Positions 16,381 to 23,904 of a stretch of DNA of 64,000 nt are shown here, piece by piece. Both the position numbers and the translations under genes were made by a program. The notes beneath the pieces were generated by a model. That model was not told where the DNA came from. It worked only from the letters and a program-made list of their open reading frames with translations, and made no database searches. Every line of letters begins with the position of its first letter. The stretch's first letter is position 1. The stretch comes from JAGOCV01 sp049445855 (GTDB lineage Bacteria > Pseudomonadota > Gammaproteobacteria > Burkholderiales > Burkholderiaceae_C), in the NCBI RefSeq assembly GCF_049445855.1, contig NZ_JBMSDV010000002.1, positions 62,001 to 126,000 of the forward strand, given 5' to 3'.

Positions 16381-16938
16381 TCAGCGGGGCTTGTCACCCA
16401 GGACATGCTGCTTCCAGATGGCGAATGCCTCGTCCGCTGGCAGCTCGGCCAGGATGATGATGGGCTGGTCCTGTCGGCTGCGCAGCTTTGCGAAATACGC
16501 CGCGCGGTCGGCAATGGCCTTGAGCTTGATGCCCTTGAGGAACAGCAGCCGGCCGTCCTTGATGAACAGCACCTTGTTGCCGATGTCGCGGTTGAACGCG
16601 GTGCGCAGCTTGCGCTCCGCATGCATGGCATCGGCCAACTGGTCCACGAGGAAGTCGAGCGTCATGTCGATGAGAAGCGGCTCGTCGTCCTCGCGTTCGA
16701 CGTCGAGCGATGCCGGCGGCAGGCTCTTGGCGAATTCCTCGGCCTGGGCCAGCAGCGCGGCCTGGCCTTGCAGCGGGCGCACGAACGTCGAGCCGCCGTG
16801 TCCGTCATTGCGGGCTTCGGCGATGGGCCTGCCGTCGAACATGACGGTGGCGGTGAAGCACAGCGTTTCCTCGCTCGCGAAATCCGCGACCTTGAGGTTC
16901 TTGAGCGTGATGCGGTCTTGTCGGGTGATGGTGTCCAT
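16381..16938 (-). CDS. Conserved ICE protein of unknown function
   Basis: A 185-residue protein; ATG at 16938. The N-terminal half is beta-rich with a GHGGST turn, the middle is acidic helical, and the C-terminus carries a KDGRLLFLKGIKLKAI strand. It has no catalytic signature. It has its own leader hairpin (TCCCGT/ACGGGA arms near 16990-17015) and terminator, so it may be a separate transcription unit. Confidence 0.68.
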   Translation of the reverse strand: MDTITRQDRITLKNLKVADFASEETLCFTATVMFDGRPIAEARNDGHGGSTFVRPLQGQAALLAQAEEFAKSLPPASLDVEREDDEPLLIDMTLDFLVDQLADAMHAERKLRTAFNRDIGNKVLFIKDGRLLFLKGIKLKAIADRAAYFAKLRSRQDQPIIILAELPADEAFAIWKQHVLGDKPR

Positions 16939-17093
16939 AGGAAGTCCTGTTATCGACCGGGTTGACGACACGCCCCTGACGGGACGCGGCATACATCCCG
17001 TGGGTTGGAGGAAGGTGGCATCGATGCCCGGTGGGCAGCGTTCGCCGGAGAGATGCCGGGGCGAACTGGCGGGTGGCGTGGGAGGAACCCACG

Positions 17094-17141
17094 GCAGCCT
17101 TGACACCCTGGCTGCTGGCTGTTGCCGATGCGTCGGCAATG
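17094..17141 (-). ncRNA. Two-hairpin intergenic motif, copy D
   Basis: GCAGCC/GGCTGC stem, CTGGCTG spacer, and TTGCCGA/TCGGCAA stem. The second stem has a different sequence from copies A and C but the same pairing. It is located about 150 bp upstream of the ATG at 16938. Confidence 0.4.
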
Positions 17142-17181
17142 CAGGAGGGAGGATCACGCGGCCCGCCGGCCGCGTCGTGCA

Positions 17182-18792
17182 TCAATCCGAAGCGCTCGAT
17201 CCCGTCTTGTGCGGGCACTGCAACAGCCGCTGGCCCAGCCACGCGACACACGGCACGGCCATGGAGTTGCCGATCGCCTTGTAGCGGGGCGCGTCGGCGG
17301 CGGGCTTGCCGCGGTACGGCACCAGCGTGTAGTCGTCGGGCATGCCTTGCAGCCGCTCGCACTCCACAGGCATCAGCCGACGTACCCGCCACTGCGACCA
17401 GTCGCCCGGGCCGGGGTCGTTCCAGTCGTAGCGGAAATGTGCCTCGAAGTCCGGTGCCAGCACATGGGGCTTGTCGGCACCGCCGCTGCTGGTGCGCAGC
17501 GCGGTCGAGACGCCATCGCCCAGTTCAGCGGCCAGGCCTTCGGTGCGACCGCGCAGCGCCACGCCGATCACCATCGGCCGGCCCTGGCCCGGCTTGCCGC
17601 CACCCGTGGAGAGCGTCCCGGCAAGCTGGCCGTGGCCGGATTCCAGCCGCAGCTCGCCGCGCGAGTTCTGCGCGAACGCGATGGCCGGCACGACGCCGGC
17701 ATTCGCGTGGCTGAGGCGATGCCCGCCCGCGCGCAGCGTCGGTGCCCAGGCCATCGTTGCATCGGCTCCGCAGCCCTGGGCGGTGAAGGCGATGATCGGC
17801 ACACCCTTGCCGGTGCCGTCCTCGCTGCAGCCCTTGCCGCCGTTGGCGGTGCTGAGCGTGTGGCTGATGCTGCCCGCGATGGACTGCGCCACGAAGGTCT
17901 CGACCTCGAAGTCGTTCTTCGGGCCAGGTGCCGCGGTCAGGCAGGCCGCGACGTCAATGGGGCCTGCGGTGTTGCCCCCGCCGAATCCGAACGTCACCGT
18001 GGCCTTGCCGTAGGGCTGCTTCAGTCCTGCATATCCCGAGTACCCGCCTGCTGCCGCAGCGCCCGATCCAGCAGCGCCGGCAGCGTCTTGCCACGGCACG
18101 AAGCCCGGCGAAGAATCCCCGCGCACGCCGTCGCGCTCAAAAAGTACCTCGGCGGGATCGACGCCACCTCCACCACTTGCCACAAGAAACACGCGACGGC
18201 GCCGTTGGGCGACGCCGAAATATTGAGCATCGAGCACGCGCCAGGCGATGCGGCGCCGGGGTCCAGACACACAACCTGCGTGCGCCCATTTTTGCCCTGG
18301 CGGTTCGAGCGCACGGCTTTCTCCAGCCAGTGCTCCCAGGAAGTGCCCGAAGGCGTTGCTGCGGTCGCTGAGGACGCCGGGGACGCTTTCCCAGACGAGC
18401 GTTGCCGCCGGGCGGCGGTCTTGGTGGCGGGTTTGGTCGATGGCATTTGCAAGCTCCACATAGGCAAGGGTCAAGGCACCACGTGGGTCGTTCAGCCCCT
18501 GGCGCGCGCCGGCCACGCTGAACGACTGGCACGGCGTGCCGCCGACCAGGATGTCGGGCGCTGGCACGGTGCCGGCGCGGACCTGGCGGGCGATCGCGGT
18601 CATGTCGCCCAGGTTAGGCACGCGGGGGTAACGGTGGGCGAGCACGGCGCTCGGGAACGGCTCGATCTCGGCGAACCACGCGGCTTCGAGGTCGAGCGGT
18701 TGCCAGGCGAGGCTCACGGCCTCGATGCCGCTGCAGACGCTGCCGTAGAGCAGCGGCGTGTTGCGCGGCGGTGCGCAAAGATTCGGGTGCAT
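17182..18792 (-). CDS. DNA (cytosine-5-)-methyltransferase
   Basis: A 536-residue protein; ATG at 18792 with ACAGGAGAC upstream. C5-methylase motifs in order: I (GSVCSGIEAVS), IV with the catalytic Cys (GGTPCQSFSVAG), VI as WESVPGVLS (usual ENV reads ESV), VIII (QRRRRVFLV), a long Gly-rich variable region of about 250 residues holding the target-recognition part, then X (YKAIGNSMAVP). There is no restriction enzyme beside it, so it is an orphan, as on related ICEs; it may protect element DNA. Activity depends on whether the ESV change is tolerated. Confidence 0.85.
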   Translation of the reverse strand: MHPNLCAPPRNTPLLYGSVCSGIEAVSLAWQPLDLEAAWFAEIEPFPSAVLAHRYPRVPNLGDMTAIARQVRAGTVPAPDILVGGTPCQSFSVAGARQGLNDPRGALTLAYVELANAIDQTRHQDRRPAATLVWESVPGVLSDRSNAFGHFLGALAGESRALEPPGQKWAHAGCVSGPRRRIAWRVLDAQYFGVAQRRRRVFLVASGGGGVDPAEVLFERDGVRGDSSPGFVPWQDAAGAAGSGAAAAGGYSGYAGLKQPYGKATVTFGFGGGNTAGPIDVAACLTAAPGPKNDFEVETFVAQSIAGSISHTLSTANGGKGCSEDGTGKGVPIIAFTAQGCGADATMAWAPTLRAGGHRLSHANAGVVPAIAFAQNSRGELRLESGHGQLAGTLSTGGGKPGQGRPMVIGVALRGRTEGLAAELGDGVSTALRTSSGGADKPHVLAPDFEAHFRYDWNDPGPGDWSQWRVRRLMPVECERLQGMPDDYTLVPYRGKPAADAPRYKAIGNSMAVPCVAWLGQRLLQCPHKTGSSASD

Positions 18793-18861
18793 GTCGGTCT
18801 CCTGTTCGTATGGCGCAGGGCCATCGCCCTGGCCGGGGCGTTGAAAGGCAGGAGAAAGGCG

Positions 18862-18884
18862 CCGAAGGCCCCAGGGGCCTTCGG
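18862..18884. promoter_or_regulatory. CCCCAGGGG-centred palindrome upstream of the methyltransferase
   Basis: Perfect 11-bp arms CCGAAGGCCCC / GGGGCCTTCGG around a single A, 70 bp upstream of the ATG at 18792. The one-base centre suits a protein-binding DNA site better than an RNA hairpin. It shares its core with palindromes near topB and rep. Confidence 0.4.
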
Positions 18885-19070
18885 CTCGGGAGGAAAGAAG
18901 AACCACCCGTGGGCTGATTGGCAGGCCCGGTCGTCGCTAGAACCGTCTGCTCATCAAGCAATCACACCCGGCCCATGTCGTGGCTGGGGCCGGCATCGTC
19001 TGGCGCACATCCGCGCACAAAGGGCGCCCGTTTTTGCGCCGGCGGGCACCGGCACCGAATACCGCTGACC

Positions 19071-19122
19071 GCGAAGGGTCTCCGGATGGCTCGCACAGGC
19101 AAGCCATCGGGGGACCCTTCGC
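19071..19122. repeat. Long imperfect inverted repeat between topB and the methyltransferase
   Basis: Outer arms GCGAAGGGTC/GACCCTTCGC and inner arms GATGGCT/AGCCATC span 52 bp. It lies within 18793-19323, a 531-bp stretch with no convincing gene. It could be a long leader structure, a transfer- or replication-related site, or a regulator target. Confidence 0.4.
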
Positions 19123-19253
19123 AGCGGCGGAAGGAATGCAGACGAGGAGAACGCGCGGGGTGCGGTTCGCGGAGAAGCCACCTTCAGGTCCCGCGGCCGG
19201 GGACGGCCGGACGGGACGCGCACACGGAGCAAGAAGGCGTTGCGCGCTGGGGC

Positions 19254-19303
19254 GTCCCGCAGGGCATGCGGGACACGGGCCACGCCGCCGATGGCGGGCA
19301 TGG
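19254..19303 (-). ncRNA. Two-hairpin intergenic motif, probable copy E
   Basis: GTCCCGC/GCGGGAC stem, ACGGGCCAC spacer, CCGCC/GGCGG stem, then GCATGG. Layout agrees with copies A-D but the sequence is divergent, so membership is tentative. Confidence 0.28.
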
Positions 19304-19323
19304 CTCACGGGGAACGGGGGCGG

Positions 19324-21354
19324 TCAGGCGCCTTTGCAGCCACCGCCACTGGTACGGCGTGGACGCGAGGCACCACGCCTGGACGTGCCGGTTGCCACCG
19401 GCAGCGTGCCTTTGCAGGCGGGGTAGCGACTGCACGACCAGAACGGGCCGCTCTTGCCGGTGCGCTGGCGCGTGGGTGCGCCGCACTGCGGACAAGCCGG
19501 TCCTTGGGGAACCTTGATGGACAGGGACGTGCTGCCGTACTGCGCGATCAACTGCGAAATCCATGCAGCCTGCTTGCCGATGAACACATCCAGGGTGAGT
19601 TGTCCGGCCTCGATCATGTCCAGCGCCTGTTCCCAGACGGCGGTGGTGCCGGGGTCGGCAATCGCCGCGGGCACGGCGTCTATCAGCGTGAGCGCCGCAT
19701 CCGATGCGCGGATGGAGCGTCCCTTCTTCACGATGTAGCCGCGGGCGATCAGCCCGCTGATGATGTTGGCCCGCGTCGCCTCGGTGCCGATGCCCGTCGT
19801 GTCCTTGAGCTTCTGCTTCAGGCGCGGGTCGGTCACGAAACGCGCAACGCCCTTCATCGCCTTGACCAGTTCGCCCTGGGTATAGGGCTTGGGCGGCATC
19901 GTCTTGAGGGCCTTGATGTCGGCCCCGGCGACCTGACATGCCATCCCGTCGCGCAATGCGGGCAGCACCTGGCTGCGCGGGGCATCGCCGTCCTCGTCGG
20001 CGCTGCCTTCACGTTCTGGCTCGGCCAGCACCAGGCGCCAGCCCTTGACGAAGACCTGCTTGCCCGTGGCCACCAGCTTCTGCTGGCCGCAGGAGAGGTC
20101 CGCCACGGTGCGGTCGAACTCGTGGTGCGGGAGGAACTGGGCCAGGTAATGCGCCCGGATCAGCCGGTACACCGCCTGCTCCTTCTCGCTCATGGCGGAG
20201 AGGTTCGCGGGTTCGAGCGTCGGGATGATGCCGTGGTGCGCCGTCACCTTGCTGTCGTTCCAGGCGCGCGAGCGCTGGGTGCGGTCGAGCTGGCCCATGA
20301 TCGGGGCCAGCGTGGGATCGGTCTTTAGCAGGCTGTCCAGGACCGTGGGCACCTCGGCGAACATGCTTTCGGGGAGGTAGCCCGAATCCGAGCGCGGGTA
20401 CGTCGTGGCCTTGTGCGTCTCGTACAGGGCCTGGGCAATTTCCAGTGTCTCCTGCACGTCCAGCCCAAGCTGCTTGGAACAGACTTCCTGCAAGGTGCCC
20501 AGGTCGAACAGCAGCGGCGGGCCTTCGCGCACGCGCTCGGTTTCGACCGACACCACCTGGGCACTGCCCGCGGCGCGGATCTGCTGCGCGGCCTGCTGTG
20601 CGATGGGCTGCTGCAGGCAGCGGCCGGCGTCGTCGGCGCTGGCATCGGGTGCCACCCACTGCGCGGTGAACGTCTGACCGCCTGCGGACAAGGACACGTC
20701 GATGGCCCAGTACGGCACGGACACGAAGGCCGCGATCTCTCGGTCACGGTCCACCACGAGTTTGAGCGTCGGGGTCTGTACACGCCCGACCGACAGCACG
20801 CCGTCGTAGCCGGCTTGCCGCCCGAGCACGGTGAACAGCCGGCTGAGGTTCATGCCCACAAGCCAGTCGGCGCGCGAGCGCGCCAGCGCCGAGTAATACA
20901 TCGGCAGTGTCTCGGCCGAGGGCCGCAGCTTGGCGAGCGCGGTGCGGATGGACGCATCGTTGAGCGCCGACAGCCACAGGCGTTCGATGGGACCGCGGTA
21001 GCCGCACAGGTCGATGATCTCGCGGGCGATCAGCTCGCCCTCGCGGTCGGCGTCGGTGGCAATGACAAGGTGGGTCGCCTTCGCCAGAAGCGCCTTGACG
21101 ACCTTGAACTGCGTGGCGGTCTTCGGCTTGACCTCGACCCGCCACTGCTGGGGAATGATGGGCAACTGCTCCAGCGACCAGCGCTTGAGCGCCGCGTCAT
21201 AGACCTCGGGTGCTGCTGCTTCGACGAGATGGCCGATGCACCAGGTGACCGTGACGCCGGAGCCATTGAGGCAGCCTTCACCGCGCTGGGTGGCGCCGAG
21301 AATCCGGCCGATGTCTTTGCCCTGGGAGGGCTTCTCGCACAGAAACAGCCGCAT
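19324..21354 (-). CDS. topB: DNA topoisomerase III
   Basis: A 676-residue type IA topoisomerase; ATG at 21354. It has a Toprim domain at the N-terminus with DADREGELIA, a GRVQTPTL segment, the catalytic tyrosine in TTYPRSDSGYL, and a single C-terminal zinc ribbon (CPQCG...CSRYPAC). It relaxes and decatenates single-stranded-region DNA, and on ICEs of this class it is part of the conserved replication set with SSB and ParB. A palindrome at 21560-21582 lies in its leader. Confidence 0.93.
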   Translation of the reverse strand: MRLFLCEKPSQGKDIGRILGATQRGEGCLNGSGVTVTWCIGHLVEAAAPEVYDAALKRWSLEQLPIIPQQWRVEVKPKTATQFKVVKALLAKATHLVIATDADREGELIAREIIDLCGYRGPIERLWLSALNDASIRTALAKLRPSAETLPMYYSALARSRADWLVGMNLSRLFTVLGRQAGYDGVLSVGRVQTPTLKLVVDRDREIAAFVSVPYWAIDVSLSAGGQTFTAQWVAPDASADDAGRCLQQPIAQQAAQQIRAAGSAQVVSVETERVREGPPLLFDLGTLQEVCSKQLGLDVQETLEIAQALYETHKATTYPRSDSGYLPESMFAEVPTVLDSLLKTDPTLAPIMGQLDRTQRSRAWNDSKVTAHHGIIPTLEPANLSAMSEKEQAVYRLIRAHYLAQFLPHHEFDRTVADLSCGQQKLVATGKQVFVKGWRLVLAEPEREGSADEDGDAPRSQVLPALRDGMACQVAGADIKALKTMPPKPYTQGELVKAMKGVARFVTDPRLKQKLKDTTGIGTEATRANIISGLIARGYIVKKGRSIRASDAALTLIDAVPAAIADPGTTAVWEQALDMIEAGQLTLDVFIGKQAAWISQLIAQYGSTSLSIKVPQGPACPQCGAPTRQRTGKSGPFWSCSRYPACKGTLPVATGTSRRGASRPRRTSGGGCKGA

Positions 21355-21559
21355 GTCCGTCCATCCGCTTCCCGTTGTTCATGGAGTTGCCGGGATCGAG
21401 GATGCCGAGCGCCTGCGGAAGCAGCAGCAAACAAGCCGCATGCGGTGGCGACCGCTTTCACGAGATGGGATGGCTGCGGCGGGGATGGCGTGCAGCCGGT
21501 GGTGTGCTGGCCGGGAGCCGCGATGTTCGGGAGCGCGTGGAAGCCGGTGGACGTCGGTG

Positions 21560-21582
21560 GAGCTATCCCCAGGGGATAGCTC
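21560..21582. promoter_or_regulatory. CCCCAGGGG-centred palindrome upstream of topB
   Basis: Perfect 11-bp arms GAGCTATCCCC / GGGGATAGCTC around a single A, in the 276-bp gap between topB and ssb. Probably an operator or other protein-binding site. Confidence 0.45.
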
Positions 21583-21630
21583 GCGAGGACATGGGGGGCG
21601 GCGAAGAGCCGCGGCCGCCCCCATGCTGGG

Positions 21631-22083
21631 TCACTTCCTGCTCTTGGTCTCCTTCGGCGCAGCCGGTTCCTGGGCGGGCTGGGGCTTGGGCTGCGCGTCC
21701 TGCGCGGTCTCCTGCGGTTTGGGGCTGAGGACGACGGACTCGATGCGGAACGGCAGGATGCCGACGCTGCGCGCGTTGATCTGCCAGGTCTCGCGCGGCT
21801 GCTCCTCGTTGTCGGTCCAGGGTTCGCGCTCCATGCGGCCGACGACCAGCACGCGCATGCCCTTCTGGTAGAGGTCCTTCCAATGCGCGGCGTCGCGGTG
21901 CCAGATTTCCACCGGCGCCCAGAAGCCGCCGCGATCCTCATAGTCGCCGCCCTTGGTGGGAACGGGGTTGTCGAAATAGACGTTCAGCCGCAGCAAGCGC
22001 CGCGGTTCGTCGTTGCCGTTGGGGAACTCCCGGTACTCGGGGGGCGAGCCGATGTTGCCTTCGCCGGAAAAATGCGTGCTCAT
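21631..22083 (-). CDS. ssb: Single-stranded DNA-binding protein (ICE type)
   Basis: A 150-residue protein; ATG at 22083. An OB-fold-like N-terminal 110 residues (LRLNVYFDNPV..., FWAPVEIWHRD, GMRVLVVGRM, TWQINARSVGI) is followed by a Gln/Pro/Ala/Lys tail. It lacks the acidic C-terminal tip of housekeeping SSB. It should coat ssDNA during ICE replication or transfer. It is located between DUF3158 and topB, as in ICEclc relatives. Confidence 0.82.
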   Translation of the reverse strand: MSTHFSGEGNIGSPPEYREFPNGNDEPRRLLRLNVYFDNPVPTKGGDYEDRGGFWAPVEIWHRDAAHWKDLYQKGMRVLVVGRMEREPWTDNEEQPRETWQINARSVGILPFRIESVVLSPKPQETAQDAQPKPQPAQEPAAPKETKSRK

Positions 22084-22156
22084 GGTGTGATCTCCGTGGT
22101 GGTTGAAATACCCGCGCCTCACTGCCGCCGGGCGCGTGCTGGGGTGCCCGACGCGA

Positions 22157-22684
22157 TCACCGATCGCGCACTGCGGGGGGGATGGACGCGAGCCGGCGCA
22201 GGTAGGCGTCTTCCGCCTCGGCGGCCTTGCTGGCGCACTCCTGGGCCTGCCTGCCCAGGGTGTGCAACAGGCTGATCTGCATGTTCAGCGTGATGCGCTG
22301 CAGCTCGATCGCGTGCAGGTCGGCCAGCAGGTTGACCGGCGTGCTGGTGCTCGCCATCAGCTCCTGCCACAGGGCCACGCCCATGGCCGAGCGGTCGTGC
22401 CTGCGCCAGCGCAGGAACGTCGTTCCCGCGCCAGTGGTCTGCTGGGCCAGTTCCACGGGCAGCAGGTGGAAGGGATGCCCACTGGCCTGTTGCAGCACTT
22501 GTCGCTGCGCCAGGCCGATCAACTCGTCGCGCATGGCGAAGCACTGGCTGGCCCAGGCCTCCAAGTCCCCTTTACCTTTAAAAGGCTTTAAAAGGCCTTT
22601 TAGAGAGGCCGCGTGCTCCAGGCGCATGAAGGCTCCCTGTTGCAGGCCCCGGAAGTAGCGGGTCGGCTGGTACAGATCGCTCAT
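22157..22684 (-). CDS. DUF3158 family ICE protein
   Basis: A 175-residue, helical, basic protein. Its ATG at 22684 overlaps the stop of the upstream gene by ATGA, indicating translational coupling. The LYQPTRYFRGLQQGAFMRLEHA start and the conserved position match DUF3158 of PFGI-1-class ICEs. Function unknown. Confidence 0.78.
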   Translation of the reverse strand: MSDLYQPTRYFRGLQQGAFMRLEHAASLKGLLKPFKGKGDLEAWASQCFAMRDELIGLAQRQVLQQASGHPFHLLPVELAQQTTGAGTTFLRWRRHDRSAMGVALWQELMASTSTPVNLLADLHAIELQRITLNMQISLLHTLGRQAQECASKAAEAEDAYLRRLASIPPAVRDR

Positions 22685-23475
22685 GCGGATTCGTCCTCGC
22701 CGGCAGTGGCTGCGCCTTCGGACGGGTCGGCAGCAGCGGCCGCATCACCATCGGCGCTGGTAGCGGCTGCGGCAGGACTCTCACCGCGCTGTTGTAGACC
22801 ACGGCGCACGATGGGTGGCGCAAACTTCGAGCGGTGCGTGCCTTCGAGGACGTCCTGCGGCAACTCGCCGAACTTCTCCAGCGCGGCCCGCGCTGCGGCA
22901 TTCTTCGCCGCGAAGTCGTCGCGCGTGCAGCCCGAGTAGCGGTACTGCTGGGCCAGCGAGAACAGGCTGCGCAGCGCGTGCGCGCCCTCGTTGAGCCAGC
23001 GCTCCAAAGTGCTGCGGTCGATCAGCGCGGTGTGGTGGGCGAGGATCAGCTTGCGCGCGATGTCGTCGTAGTCGGCCAGGAGATAGACGGCGGCAAAGCC
23101 CAACTGCGCATTGACGAACAGCGGCAGCTTGACGGGCTGCACGTTGAGATTCTCGCCCAGGGTCAACGCGGCGGGCACGCCGGCCAGGGCCTGGTCCACC
23201 TGTTCGCGCAGCGTCTGCAGCGTGGTCTTGGTCTGGTCGAGCTTGTCTTCAATGCGCAGCATCCACCAGTCGCTGTACGGGTCGTCCTGCTCCGAGCCGC
23301 GCTTCATCTTGTTCATGACGGCGATGTAGCCGTTCAGGCCGACGATGCCAGGTCGCCCCTCAGCGGCGGCGCGGCCATGCCAGATGCGCGAGGCGTGGTG
23401 GGTGTGCAGCGTCAGCGACATCGCGCTGCGCAGGGAGCCGAGGTTGAGTTGCAATGGTTCGTTGCTGGTTGCCAT
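22681..23475 (-). CDS. PFL_4669 family ICE protein
   Basis: A 264-residue protein; ATG at 23475. Features of the family are LGSLRSAMSLTLHTHHASRIWHGR near the N-terminus, GYIAVMNKMKRGSEQDDPYSDWW, and a helical C-terminal half ending in an Ala/Asp/Glu-rich tail. It is a conserved member of the ICE replication/maintenance block; biochemical role not known. Coupled to DUF3158 by a 4-bp overlap. Confidence 0.82.
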   Translation of the reverse strand: MATSNEPLQLNLGSLRSAMSLTLHTHHASRIWHGRAAAEGRPGIVGLNGYIAVMNKMKRGSEQDDPYSDWWMLRIEDKLDQTKTTLQTLREQVDQALAGVPAALTLGENLNVQPVKLPLFVNAQLGFAAVYLLADYDDIARKLILAHHTALIDRSTLERWLNEGAHALRSLFSLAQQYRYSGCTRDDFAAKNAAARAALEKFGELPQDVLEGTHRSKFAPPIVRRGLQQRGESPAAAATSADGDAAAAADPSEGAATAGEDESA

Positions 23476-23904
23476 GGTGATCGCTCGCTGGTGGACAGGG
23501 AGCCGCCAGCATCCGCATGCGGCGGAAGGCAGTCAGTCAACAAACCGAAATGAGCCGGCCCCGGTTCTGTGCGCGCTGGCGGTGCAGCGCGCAACGGTCC
23601 CCTGGGGACCGCTCCGCAGATAGGCACTTACGTCGGCGTTCCCGTCCTCGGTTGTTGACGGTATGCGTGCTGCACCGCACGTCGCGCTGCCGTTCGACAC
23701 GATCCTTCGCCGCGCAGCCGTCCCCAGGGGACCGTTCCGTTGAGCGCCATGGAGGTCTGCTTCATGGCCTTGCCAAGGCGCTTTGCCCAGGTTTCGCGCA
23801 GCGGGTCGCGCCGTCGCCCGGCGCTTCACCGCACAGCCGTCCCCTGGGGACCGTTCTGTTGACCGCCATAGACGTCTACTTCACGGCTTTGCCAAGCCCT
23901 GCGC
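23476..23904. repeat. 429-bp non-coding repeat region downstream of rep
   Basis: There is no convincing gene here. Three palindromes with cores GTCCCC-W-GGGGAC lie at 23595-23611, 23720-23732 and 23839-23851, about 120 bp apart. The second and third are embedded in a longer direct repeat (matching GACCGTTCYGTTGA..., then a GCGCAGCRGGTCGCG word) that also copies the last codons of the rep gene. The region therefore looks like a partial tandem duplication of the rep 3' end plus a palindromic site. Confidence 0.6.

Noticed and set aside
17122..19068. 648-codon plus-strand ORF
   Set aside because: Antisense shadow of the cytosine methyltransferase; no domain in its translation.
23533..23829. Small minus-strand ORF in the gap downstream of rep
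   Set aside because: It spans the tandem repeat and palindromes, has no ribosome binding site and no coding character.
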